Assembly (NCBI GenBank): GCA_026120185.1
Contig: JANUWF010001272.1
Span: forward strand, 1,364,001-1,428,000
Length of the DNA: 64,000 nucleotides
Direction: 5' to 3'
Origin: Voacanga thouarsii
Lineage: Eukaryota > Streptophyta > Magnoliopsida > Gentianales > Apocynaceae
Position 1 is the first letter of the stretch. Each line of letters starts with the position of its first letter. Under the pieces are notes generated by a model. The model was not told where the DNA came from, searched no databases, and saw only the letters and a list, made by a program, of their open reading frames with translations. Positions 36,218-47,328 of the stretch are shown here, piece by piece. Both the position numbers and the translations under genes were made by a program.

Positions 36218-37074
36218 CATAATACTATATTCTTTCATATGTCTACAATCAGACAAAAGGATCCAACTAAAATATTGTAGTAACAGGATGAGTCTGGTGC
36301 TTGGTGTGATGATTTAAAAAAAAAAAAAAAAATCCTTAAACAAAGTTGGGGAGCAATTCTATGTTGGATTGTAAACTTTGGAACCCACGGTAGGTAGTGT
36401 GTCGGGATGACAGCACTGATACCATCTTTTTACCGATTTCAATAAGTTACCCATTGATATGACTAATGAAATTTTCAATAGAATTTGATGTAATTATATC
36501 GAGTTAGAGTATACGTGTTTAGAGGCTTTCTAACATACCACACCATTAACCTATAGCAAATATATTATGACAAATAATCTTGATAATTATTAATTCTTTT
36601 AAAATTTAATTTTTATCTTCTGAATGTAAACGATTACCATTTGTTCTCAAAGTCTTAAATTGTTCAAATACAACCATTTTCTTAGTTGACCAACAGTCAA
36701 TTATTAATTTTATCAATCACATAACATGTAATATTTTTAATAGAACTTAGGCCATTTCTATTTACTTGTAAAATATGACATTTTCTATTTTTCAAAAGCA
36801 TTTCTTATTTTCCATTTTTTTTTCTTTTACTTTCTTGTCCTCTTCTCTACTTCAATAGAGAATTGCCTCAAGTGGGGTTTAGTTGCTGTTGATCGACAAA
36901 CACACTTGGACTATTTTGTTCTTTTTTGTGTTATCCAGGATTACAAATTATAGAAGGATTTTGTGTGCTTTCATTTTATTTTTTCATACCAAACTTGAGT
37001 CCAACTCATGAACTAATTGCCGCCAGCACGTTTTCGACAAAGATGAAAACATTTTTGTTTCTTTTCAAATACTA
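36218..37074. other. Region without recognisable gene
   Basis: AT-rich, single-copy-looking sequence. I see no extended frame, terminal repeats or RNA gene. Part near 36960-37075 might be older LRR-coding sequence, but stops and shifts prevent a call. Confidence 0.3.
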
Positions 37075-37333
37075 AAGACTTGATAAATGCCCAATTTCAG
37101 GTTGAATTTCACCAGAAGATGTGTTGTTCCATAATTTTTAATCTATAAATGTTGATAAATTTTCAATATCAGGTGGAAATTTGACATGATAATTTATACT
37201 CATCCAGGAGCAAAGCTACAAGGCGTGATTAATGCCCAATCTCAATTGGAATCTGGGCAAAAAGCTGGTTTCCTCTCAAACTTTCTAATATTTTTTAGAA
37301 AGTCCCAGGCGATTATTGTAGAGGTCAATAACA

Positions 37334-37334
<1 letters not shown>

Positions 37335-37392
<58 letters not shown>

Positions 37393-37770
37393 TTGTGGAA
37401 GCATTCCGTAGCGATATGTGACACCGTTCGTTATTGACATTTGGCGGTATAAAATTTAAATATATATATTTTTAGAAGAAATTTGAAGGATGTTCTTGTT
37501 AAAATATTATAATTATTTAAATTTAATAAATTTATTCAGATAAAAACTAACATTATGATTTTTTTTTTCAGATATCTCTAAATTTGTTGAATTAAAATAG
37601 ATTAAGAGAAGGTTATTTGAGAACTATATTATTCAAACTGATAATTTTTAAAAATATATATAAACTTATTTTAATTCATTAAATTTAAATAAAAATTATA
37701 TGAATTTATTAAATTTATTAAATTAATATATTGCACAAATCTTGTGCGTTGCACAAAAAAATTAAACTAG
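37335..37770 (+). mobile_element. Helitron-like non-autonomous element (3' end clear)
   Basis: The right end has the Helitron pattern: a perfect hairpin TTGTGC-gtt-GCACAA (37742-37756), a 10-base A-rich spacer, then CTAG followed by T (37767-37771), matching CTRR-T. Both sides of the segment are LRR-coding on the minus strand, so it interrupts that pseudogene. The 5' end is uncertain; a TC at 37335, next to the TA/GA microsatellite, is a candidate. The interior is AT-rich without ORFs. Confidence 0.6.
37338..37392. repeat. (TA)n(GA)n compound microsatellite
   Basis: A TA run passes directly into a GA run (37375-37392) near the presumed left end of the Helitron-like element. Confidence 0.95.
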
Positions 37771-37899
37771 TTTTGAAGAATAGCCAACTCAAAAGGCATT
37801 TGACCAGATAATTGATTGGAAGACAGATCTAATCTTCTTGGCCATTTATTTCTTCGAAATCATTCGGTATTTTCCCTGAAGGGAGTTGGCTCATGACTA

Positions 37900-38820
37900 T
37901 AGTTAAAATTTCTTAGCAAGAAGTTGTAGCAATAGGTGGAGGAAGAAGAAGAGCAAAATTAGCAAAGAAGAAGAAAATAGAAAAAATGCCAAAAATAAAA
38001 AAGAAGATAAAGTGAGCGAAATACTTTTAAAACGAATAAAAATAATATTTTAATACAAATATGAAATGATGAAAATATTATTAAAATTGACATGTGGTAA
38101 GTATATAATTGACGATTTTTGCAGTTGACTATTAATCAACTAACAAAAAGGTCGGATGTGGGCGACTTGCGAGTTCAATGCTAAATGATAATCATTTCAT
38201 AATTAGAAGACAAAAGTTAAATTTTGAAATAATTTAAGGATCACCAAGATTGTTTGTCTAATTTTTTACACATACATATATATACACATATATATTTAAT
38301 ACAAATAAATAGTAGCATAGAAATATTTTATTTTTCTATATTCGTGTAGATTAAGTTGGCTATATATTATTTAAATTTGTATAATTTAAAAAATTGAAAG
38401 AGACTATTTATGTAATTTAGTTTTTTTTGTCAAAAATTTTGCTAGTACTGGTTAATAACCGACAAACTGACCATTGTGATATTAGTAAGATAATAAATAT
38501 TTCGAAGGTAATTAGTATAGTAACTATAGACAAGGAAATTTGGGGAAAATATGTATTATTTCATCAAGATTAAAAGAAAATTAAATATTTTAGTCGTGAT
38601 TAATTAAAATAGATTCATGAATAAATATAATTATTTTAAGATTAATGTGATTGGACCAATATTAAAAGTTCATTAAATTCAATATATATATATATATATT
38701 AAAAGTTCATTAAATTCAATATATATATATATATATATATATTACGGAATTAAACTATTAAAATTGAACCATTGTTAAGAGTTCATTTCATATTAAATTC
38801 AATTTATTGTGGATATATAT
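37900..38820. other. AT-rich region without gene
   Basis: Nothing coding. At 38661-38742 an about 40-bp unit ('attaaaagttcattaaattc' plus a TA run) is duplicated in tandem, with a third, decayed copy following to about 38815. Confidence 0.5.
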
Positions 38821-39197
38821 AATTGGGCTCCTCATTGGCTTGAACTTCATGTCCACTTGGCTTCTTAACTTTATGCACTTCATCAAATGATATTTGAAGT
38901 CTTCCAACGGTGAACAAGATTATTCTAATCTCAATAGATCTCCATATAGCCTTGGAACCCTCTTTGAACCCACTTTATCTTTGCTCTTTTGACCTCCATT
39001 CCATTTTCTTCTACTTTCTTAATCTTCCAAATGAAATGTTGATATTGGTGTGTCTCCTTTGGGCTTTCCTTCATGATGGATTAGGCTTGGATAAATATAA
39101 TCATTCATTTTGAAGTTCATTCCCAATCAAATTTTAATTAAAATATTAATCCCAAACTACACATATATAGAGCAAATACACTTATCATAAGGCATAG
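38821..39197 (-). mobile_element. LARD-type LTR/internal relic, left flank of gypsy insertion
   Basis: 39125-39197 ('ttttaattaaaatattaat', 'aaactacacatatatag', 'cacttatcataaggcatag') aligns with 32165-32225 of the LARD-like LTR. The sequence resumes after the gypsy element at 58444 ('tataggaaattaatgag'). The part 38821-39112 also resembles 8540-8660. It shows that the gypsy element landed in an older LARD copy. Confidence 0.6.
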
Positions 39198-40198
39198 TGA
39201 TACGAATCTTGTCTGGCTTTTCTTGATGTTGAGGTGTTTTGGGTGGCTATGTGTTCAGCTCAAACAAAGGGAACTAAAATAGGGACTTTTCTTGTGACAA
39301 AAGGATAAAGTAACCTAACTACCTACACTCTTTCAAACCCTTGAAAAACAAAACCTCAAAGACCCTCAAGATGAGTAGAAAGTTCTACTATATTCACACT
39401 CTAATATCCTTGAAGCAACAAAGGCAAGTAAGAACAAATATAATAGAGAAGATAGGCACCCAAATATTGAATTTTAAACAAACCTTAGAAGAACAACACA
39501 ACTAAGACCTATTCAAAGAAGACAACATTGGATTATCCAAAAGATTTAGAGACTCTTACAAAAGGAGAACTAATCCTTAAGCTTGGTCTTGAACAAGATG
39601 AACAAGGAGGCTAGGGCCTCTCAAGATTCTCTCTCAATTTTGAATTAAAGTGAAGTGTGTTGTCTTGTCAAATCAATAAAGGTGCTATTTATACTATCCT
39701 AACCCTAGCTAAGTAATCCCTGAGGTTTAATTACAGTTTAGGGTCAAAATAAGTCTTTACAAACACTTAAAAGTGAGAAAGGCGAAGAAAAGCATTAAAA
39801 CGCGGAGCAATCGGCGGTGGCCCAGGGGAAAGCCGACGCCGGTTTGGGACATCATGCCGGTGCCGGTTTGGTTCTGTCTTCGACCGGTTCTCATTTGCTT
39901 GAGTGTTAGTTTTGGACAGAATGGAGCCGGCACCGGTTTGGCTGCATGGAGCCGGCGCCGGTTGTCCTCTGGAAGCCTCCTTTGTCAAATTTCATCCTCT
40001 TTTGCTGACGGCTTAAGTTCTTGTTGGGGTCCTTCGCAGATGGCCATCAACACGAACTCTTGGCTTGCTTCCTCAACCCTCCAATCCTCCTTCATCCTCA
40101 AGCATTGTTTGATGATCAATTGAAAATCATCTTGAAGCTTCTTGGTCCTCACTCTAGTCATCAGTCCTTGTGCTCCATGGTGAAGTGTAGTCTCATCA
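39198..40198 (-). mobile_element. 3' LTR of minus-strand gypsy element
   Basis: Plus-strand TGATACGAATC to TAGTCTCATCA, 1001 bp. It pairs with the LTR at 57462-58438; about 95% identity over 220 bases compared by eye. TSD catag lies at 39193-39197 and 58439-58443. A minus-strand PPT (gagggggagatga) abuts its right edge at 40199-40210. It contains four gccggtgccgg-like words (39829-39962). Confidence 0.93.
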
Positions 40199-40206
40199 TC
40201 TCCCCC

Positions 40207-41570
40207 TCATTGAAAAGGATTCATCTTCGAATCATTGCCATCATCTACATCAAAAGGAGAGAGGTCACTAACATTAAAGGTGCCACTAACATGATACTCA
40301 CCCGGTAGATCCATCTTGTAAGCATTATCTCCAACTTTGGCAAGAACTTGAAATGGTCCATCCCTTCTTGGATCAAGTTTGCTTCGGCGTTGTGTGGGGA
40401 ATCTCTCCTTCCGAAGGTGCACCCATACCCAATTGCCTGGCTCAAAAGACACATTTTTCCTTCCTAGATTGCGCTTATGGGCGATCTCTTCGTTGCGTTT
40501 TGCAATGGTTTCCTTCACCTTCTCATGGAGTGCCTTCACCATTTCTGCTTTCTTAGCTCCATCAAGGTTCAACCGTTCACTTATAGGCAAAGGAACCAAA
40601 TCTAAAGGAGTTAGAGGATTAAAACTATATACAATTTCAAAAGGAGAATAAGAAGTGGAAGAGTGAATAGCCCTATTGTATGCAAATTCAATGTGAGGCA
40701 AGCACTCCTCCTAATTCTTCAAGTTCTTCTTGATTAGGGCCAGCAAGAGTTGGGTGAGTGTGCGATTGACCACCTCGGTTTGTCCGTCCGTTTGGGGATG
40801 ACAAGTTGTGGAAAATAAAAGGTTAGTTCTAAGTTTGTTCCATAATACTCTCCAAAAGTGGCTAAGGAATTTTTGTATCCCTATCCGAGACAAGAGTCCT
40901 TGGAATCCCGTGCATTCTCACCAATTCCTTAAAGAATAAATCTACAATATAGGATGCATCATAAGTCTTGGAACAAGCCACAAAATGAGCCATTTTGGAA
41001 AATCTGTCAACAATCACAAATATAGAATCCTTGCCCCCCTTGGACCTAGGCAATCATAAAATGAAGTCCATTGATATATCAACTCAAGGCACATTAGGTG
41101 TGGGCAAAGGAGTATATAGACCATGTGGAAGAGCTTTAGACTTAGCTCGCCTACAAGTAATGCATTGAGAACAATGTCTCTCCACATCCTTTTTTTATTT
41201 TTGGCCAAAAGAAATGATCCTTAAGGATGACTAAGGTTTTAGCAACACCAAAATGCCCCATTAGTCCCCCACTGTGGGCTTCCCGAACTAGCAACACCCT
41301 AATGGAACCCTTTGGCACACAAAGCCTTACCTCCCTAAACAAGAAACTATCATGCCTATAATATTTAACAAATGCACCTTTCTCACAAGCATGGAAAATA
41401 TCCCCAAACTCCTCACTATCAACATACAAATCTTTCACAAATTCAAAATCAAGAAGTTTAGCATCCAAAAAGTTGAGGAGTGCATACCTTAGAGATAGTG
41501 CATCCGCTACCACATTTTCCTCACCCTTCTTGTATTGAATGACATATGGAAATGTCCTAATAAACTCCAT
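40207..41570 (-). pseudogene. Gypsy integrase, frameshifted
   Basis: Integrase joins the element's cDNA to host DNA. Read from right to left: end of RNase H ([14 protein letters not shown], about 41510-41550), the zinc-binding HHCC region (EAHSGGLMGHFGVAKT then FWPKIKKG), the core with [16 protein letters not shown] and LVSDRDTKI (catalytic Asp residues, 40862-41053), [13 protein letters not shown] (catalytic Glu, 40711-40893), and the C-terminal part (PHIEFAYNRAIHSSTSYSPF, RKERFPTQRRSKLDPRRDGP, TFNVSDLSPFD). The pieces lie in several frames. I see no chromodomain after TFNVSDLSPF; the reading frame ends at the PPT. Confidence 0.85.
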
Positions 41571-43035
41571 CTACCTTGCATACCTTTTGTTCAAATTTTG
41601 TTGGCTCTTGAGGTGTTTAAAAGTCTCATGATCGGTATGAATGACAAACTCTCTTAGCAAAAGGTAGTGTTGGCAATACTCTAAGGTCCTCACCAAAGCA
41701 AAAAGCTTTTTGTCATAGGTAGAATAGTTAAGGGCTGCCCCGGACAATTTTTAACTAAAGTATGCAATAGCTTTTCTATCTTGGGTAAAGACCACACCTA
41801 TTCCCACCCCACTTGCATCACACTCTATCTCAAAAGCCTTCTCAAAATTGGAAAGAATAAGAATGGGAGCTTGGCTCAATTTGTCTTTGAAGGTTTGAAA
41901 AGCTTGCTATTGGGCTTCCTCCCACCTAAATCCCACTTTTTTCTTTACCACTTCGGTTAGAGGAGCTACTAGAGTGCTAAAATTTTGGATAAACCTCCTA
42001 TAGAAGCTAGCTAGCCCATGGAAACTACGGACTTGGGTAAGGGTGGTAGGGGGTGGCCAATCTTGGATGGCTTTCACTTTTCCCTCATCAACCTCAATCC
42101 CTTTGGCACTCACAACATACCCAAGGAACGTAATCCTTTCCAAACAAAATGAGTATTTCTCAAGATTAGCATACAATCTCTCCCTTTGGAGGGCAATAAG
42201 CACACTTTAAACATGATTTAAATGATCCACATATGATTTGCTGTAAATTAATATATCGTCAAAGTACACAACAATAAATTTCCCAATGAATTCCCTCAAA
42301 ACATGGTGCATTAATCGCATAAAAGTACTAGGAGCATTGGACAACCCAAAGGGCATGACAAGCTATTCATACAACCCTTGTTTAGTTTTAAAAGTAGTTT
42401 TCCATTCATCCCCTTCCCTTATTCTAATTTGGTGATAACCGGATTTCAAAGTTAATTTTTGAGAAAATGGATGCACCAAATAGCTCATCAAGCAAGTCAT
42501 CTAGCCTAGGAATAGGATAGCCGTATTTTACCATTATGTTGTTGATAGCGCGACAATTCACACACATACGCCATGTCCCATCCTTTTTGGGCACTAAGAG
42601 AACCGGAACCACATATGGGCTTAGGCTCTTTCTCACATGTCCTTTCTCAAGCAATGCCTCCATTTGCTTTTGCAATTCCTTGGATTCCTCTGAATTGCTT
42701 CTATATGCCGGTCGGTTGGGGATGATGGCTCTGGGCACAAAGTTGATTTGATGCTCAATTCCTCTCAATGGTGGTAGTCCTTCGGGCACCTCATTTGGAA
42801 AAACATCTTCAAACTCTTGAAGAATAGCTGCAATTTTATGAGGCAAATACAATGTGGAATCATTAGTAGAAACATAAGAACATTTGCATAAAAGAAGAAT
42901 AACCGATTCCTTAGCCTCTATGACCTCACTCTCCTTTTCAAAGAAATTCACTCTCATTTTACATCCCCTCCCTTGTCCTTGCTCACTCCTATCCTTGATT
43001 ATCAATAGCATTTGTTTGTTCATTCTCTCTCTCAA
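41571..43035 (-). pseudogene. Gypsy reverse transcriptase and RNase H, frameshifted
   Basis: Minus-strand [76 protein letters not shown] and FSKINFEIR (42424-42760). The catalytic YFDD box (42255-42266) is intact. The thumb/connection part holds [20 protein letters not shown] and [20 protein letters not shown] (41907-42203). RNase H begins at about 41750-41850 with ECDASGVGIG. Stops and shifts occur near 42424, 42210, 41905 and 41750. The RT wording is chromovirus-like. Confidence 0.87.
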
Positions 43036-43379
43036 TTCTTTTTCTTGCCTGTCCTTTTCTTTCCTCTCAATTTCTTACTTTTGCTTAACTTCTTGGGCTC
43101 CCTTCTTCTTTTCTTTTTCCTTCATGATTCTTTGGTCTTTGCTCACCTCACTAGGGGCCATGGGGGTAAGGGTAAACTTAGTTCACTCCTTGAGTAGGAA
43201 ATAAGTATTCTTCCTCCCATCATGTTTTACATGCCTATCATATTGCTAATGCCTCCCTAGTAGTAAGTGACCTGCTTGCATGGGTACTACATCACAAAGC
43301 ACTTCATCCTTATACTTCCCTATTTCAAAAGACACCAATACTTGCTTATTTACTCTCATTTCCCCACTATCATTCAACC

Positions 43380-43542
43380 ACTGTAGTTGGTAGGGCTTAG
43401 ATGTCTAATCCAACTCATGTCCAATTCTTCAACCAAATCTGCACTAATCACATTAGTGCAGCTCCCACTATCCACAATAACTCTACAATGGGTCTTGTTG
43501 ACTAGACACCTAGTGTAGAAAATGTTCTCTCTTTATTGGTAG
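43380..43542 (-). pseudogene. Gypsy aspartic protease fragment
   Basis: Minus strand reads TRCLVNKTHCRVIVDSGSCT then NVISADLVEELDM: the Asp-Ser-Gly triad of retroviral-type proteases. The coding sequence runs right up to 43543, where the nested Tekay-type element begins, and picks up again on the far side at 55049. Confidence 0.8.
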
Positions 43543-46500
43543 TGTAATACCCCGCCCAAAACCACCTCTGACTATGGGAAAAAGTCATGCATTGCATAGC
43601 ATCTTGCATTTTATGTGGTAGCTAGAATAATTTTTATTTGCATGGATGCATGTGAATTTTTCCGTTGCTCTTGCATTTGAATTAATTGATGTGAAATAGT
43701 TGTGTTGTTAAAGACTTGGTTAAGGGAGGTTTGATCGAAGATTTGGAAGGATGAGTATTGGGGTGGTAAGAACTTCTTGTAGAAAAATTAGCATTGGAGT
43801 TGTTTTGGAATAGCGGGGAGGTTGGTGATTTCCTTTAGTGACTCGAGTTCGAATCCTACCTTCTGTGAAGTTAGTTTCTTTTCTTGAAATTCTTTTCCTT
43901 AGACCATTTCTTATCTTGGCCGAAAAAGAATCTAGCTATCCTAGAGAAATTTTAGTATTTTTACTCCAAGGAAATTAGTCTCTATATTTATTTCCTAAAT
44001 TTAAGGACTTTGATGTGAATAAAGTTCACCTTTAATTTTCAGCTTGTGTCCTTTAGGATTTTCGAAAAAACCCTAGCTAGTAATTAAAATATTAGCTTGA
44101 TTTTAGCTAGATAGATGTTGCCATGGATAGGTGGAATTAATGAGTCCTTTTCCTAGTAGGAAATCTTGTTGATTTTAATCCTAGAATGTTAGCTAAAAAT
44201 CTGGAAAAAAATTCCAGCAAGTGCCGCCACATCTTGGAGGACTTTTAGTTCAATCCAAACTCTTCTAGGACTAGAGGAAATCCTATCCAAATCCTTGATA
44301 AAATCAGATTTTATTTCAATCCAAATTCAACTAGGATTTTCTTCCTTTTCCTAGCTGAATTTTGGCAGCTTTGTATCAACAGAAGCTGTCCGAAATTCCA
44401 GCCCTTCTTAGCTACAATCCAACTCTATAAATCCTAGCTCAACACACCTAAATATTCCTCATCAATTCAGGGTACCTTAGCTGCACAAAACCAGAATTTC
44501 TATCACCAAAAACTACTGATTTTCGGCAGCTTGGAAACCAGAAAAATTCGGTCAGCTTGCACAGAATTTTCGTCCAGCTGTGTACTCCAAAACACACAAA
44601 ATTTTGCACTCCAAAACCTACCAAAACTCCTTGTTGATTAAGCCAATTTCAGTGCCCAAAACCCTAATCTTTTCTCTGGAAATTTCGGTAGAATTACAGC
44701 CTGAACAATCCAGAATTTCTTCTCCTTTTGTCCAGCGATTTCGCACAGCTTACACAGGATTTTTCAGTCATCAAAACTCACTCAAACTCTTCCTTGTTTG
44801 GTCAAAATTCTGAACACATTCAGCCTTCCTTTGGGCAGTATTTCGGCCAGCATAAAGGAGCAAAATTGCAGAACCTTTTCCTCCATAAAACTCACCTAAA
44901 AATCGGCAGCAGAATGACGTGCGCAAGCTGAAATTTCGCCTTTGCTGTCCAAGGAACCTAAAGCCATTAGGAGTCTATCTAAACATAACCATCTAACCCT
45001 AAACCAATCTTCTCCAATTTTAAAACATAGCAACCGTCTACCCTCTCCATTCTACATGAAAATTTAAGCAACTTCTCTCTGCAAATTTTCGAAAATACAA
45101 GAGTTATTCTAAGCCAAAAGTCGAACACACCTTAAGGTAAGCACAAATCGTTTCAACCTCTTGATGCCGTTTTCTCTAATGATTCTTTTCTCTTTCTTCT
45201 ACCCTTAAATCACGTCCTATAGAGGCTGATTTCCTCTTCTTCCTAAATTTTCGGTCAACTGAAGCAAATGAGGTAGCTTCTCTCTTCTTCTTAAGCGAAC
45301 TCGGGACGATCACCATAGGAGCATCGAAACCTCATTACCCGGTAGTTGCAAGGTAAGGGAATACCCTCCCTTGATGTCGAAAGTAAAGTTTAATGGTGTT
45401 TATTAGCGAGATAAACATGTGGTCGTAGTATTTGATCTTTGGGGATTGAATATTTTACATGGAATGAAATAGGGGATTGCGAATTGTTATGAAAATAAAT
45501 GGGTTTAGAGCTTGTTTGAATTAATTGAGACCCTGATCATGATATTATATGGTTTAGATCAGGAGGATAATTGAGGAAAGCCAGCTGTGAATTTATCGCA
45601 TTTATCTGAGGCATATCAATTAAGTCCTTGCATAAACTCTTTTATTAAATGTTGTGATGGTAAGTGCTTTTATAAACTGTTTTGTTAAAGGTTGTGATGG
45701 CGAGTCCATGTTGTGAAGCTTTGTAAAGTTATTGTTAAATTGTGTTTGCTTGGGTTGTAAATGTGGATATTTATTCTTTAAATGGTTTTGTCAAACTAAC
45801 AGATTTTAGCAAGAAAACTATTCTTTTCCTTAAATTTTTAGAAATCTCTTTTAAAAAAAACCACGTTTTACAAAGCTAAGGTTTGAAAATATTTTGAATA
45901 AGGAATTGACAGATATGTTCGTTGAGTACTCAATAAGGGTAAGCTAACAATACTAGTCTTGGAGGGCTAGCGTAAGTCTTCTGGCAGGAGGCCACCTCCA
46001 GAAGATGAACTTTGCTTGAAAAGGCGACAGTATTGGTTGGTCAGGCCAGTCCGAGCTAGCATTATGCCTGAAAGGTATTATTTATATTCCCGGCATGGAC
46101 ACCCGGATGGTTTTGTTGGGTGTAGAGAGGGAGGAGTATCACACCTGGTGGGTTGTACACTCACCTTGATCAGAACGCCCAACGTGTGGTAATCTGGTCC
46201 AGACAAGGTGCACAAAGTGTGGTGCCTTGGCCAATTTGTTCTTATGGAGCTCAACGTGTGGTGACATGACTTTTATCCGAGTGGAGGATTTATTTTGAAC
46301 AAAGTGTGTTAATGAGGAAAAACCCACTCCTTGCGAAAGAGATTGTTTATGACTTGCCAAATTATTTCTACGAATGTTTTACACTTTGCATACACGTATT
46401 ATTTAAAACACCATGTGCACACACAAGACTTACTGAGATTTATTCTCACACCGTTTTACATCATGTTTTCAGGAGATAGACTGTGCTGAGTCAGCGGGGC

Positions 46501-46757
46501 ATGTAATAGTTGAAGCTTTTGTTATTTTCTCTATCCGTTCTAGGAGACATTTATTGCTTATGCTTCTAAACAATATTTTGTTTTATTCCGTTTTGCTCCG
46601 AGTTGAGCCTGATGTAATAAGAATATTTCTTTATTTATCTAAGTTGATCCTTTTGGAGATTACCTTTATATTTTATACCTCGTTCTAAAGACCCCTTGTC
46701 CTATGGGACGGGGCGACATCCCCGCCCTTTTAGGGTACGTAGCCGTGGGGTGTTACA
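43543..46757 (+). mobile_element. 5' LTR of nested Tekay-type gypsy element
   Basis: TGTAATACCCCGCCC to GTGGGGTGTTACA, 3215 bp. It pairs with 51961-55048 and differs by about 3-4% in the stretches compared by eye, so the insertion is younger than the host element. TSD ggtag lies at 43538-43542 and 55049-55053. LTRs above 3 kb with these ends fit Tekay/Del chromoviruses. Confidence 0.95.
43798..43860 (+). repeat. tRNA-like module in Tekay-type LTR
   Basis: 'gagttcgaatcctacc' is a near-perfect pol III B box. About 40 bases upstream 'aatagcggggagg' is a weak A box. It lies 257 bases into the LTR, the same offset as the module in the solo LTR at 17513, and is repeated in the 3' LTR at 52216-52278. 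Confidence 0.55.
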
Positions 46758-46759
46758 AG

Positions 46760-46777
46760 TGGTATCAGAGACATGGT
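46760..46777 (+). promoter_or_regulatory. Primer-binding site of Tekay-type element
   Basis: TGGTATCAGAGACATGGT, two bases after the LTR end. It matches the initiator Met tRNA over the first 11 bases. Confidence 0.88.
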
Positions 46778-46860
46778 TTAGGCAATTACTTTACTTATGG
46801 GGTTCTATTTTCTTAAGTATTTTGATCTGGTTCTAATTCCTATCTTTTGTTTATAGGATG

Positions 46861-46940
46861 GTCAAAATAGTTGTTGTGGTGTAGTGGTTAGAGTCTTAGA
46901 ATTAGTTCTTGAGGTCTTAGGTTCAAATTTCATCATAGGG
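46861..46940 (+). repeat. tRNA-like (SINE-type) module in leader
   Basis: 'gtggtgtagtggttagagtc' (A box) and 'aggttcaaatttc' (B box), about 40 bases apart; clearly similar to 17783-17850. It lies about 110 bases after the PBS of the Tekay-type element. I cannot define a 3' end or flanking duplication. Confidence 0.6.
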
Positions 46941-47328
46941 AGACCCGATAGTTCCGTGGGGTGGCTGGTGGAACCGGCCTCTGACGACTCTGATACCTCT
47001 GTTGGAACTAGGGAGAGTCGAACATAGAAGACCAGCAGCTTTTACTATTTCTTTTTTTGGAATTTGCATACTTTTGTTTGTTTATCTTTTTCTTAAGGGA
47101 GCATGTGGCTTATAGGGCCTATCTATCATTTTAAATAAAAAGGGTATCGTATGAGATGACCCATTCTTTTCTGCAAAGAATGGTTTATATGACAAGCATG
47201 AGTTTTGTTTATTACTTGATTTATCTCTGCACGTTATCATCACATTCTCTTTTAGATGAGTACATTACTATCAACTAATCATGCATGTAAGCATATTCTA
47301 TTCCCCATTGATAACTAACTAATCCCGA

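Larger units (their letters stand above)
37075..37895 (-). pseudogene. Leucine-rich-repeat protein pseudogene, split by insertion
   Basis: Minus-strand pieces show plant extracellular LRR signatures. At 37841-37891: SGKIPNDFEEI. At about 37772-37838: RLDLSSNQLSGQMPFELA. After a 0.44-kb insertion, 37231-37334: SVIDLYNN then, in a shifted frame, LRGNQLFAQIPIEIGH, followed by LVALLLDEYKLS. At 37075-37170: KFPPDIENLST and SSGEIQPEIGHLSSL. The spacing fits the ~24-residue LRR of receptor-like kinases or proteins (LxxLxLxxNxLxGxIPxxL). Frameshifts and stops separate every piece. No kinase or membrane segment is visible, so RLK and RLP cannot be told apart. Confidence 0.75.

Noticed and set aside
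36361..36430. Small RNA or splice-site structure after the LINE-like scrap
   Set aside because: No stem-loop or box motif could be supported by eye.
40353..40651. Plus-strand ORFs (67 and 90 aa) over gypsy integrase
   Set aside because: Shadows of the minus-strand integrase, which shows conserved motifs.
44580..44931. Matching ORFs in both Tekay-type LTRs (also 52991-53342)
   Set aside because: They recur only because the LTRs are copies; composition and lack of domains suggest non-coding LTR sequence.
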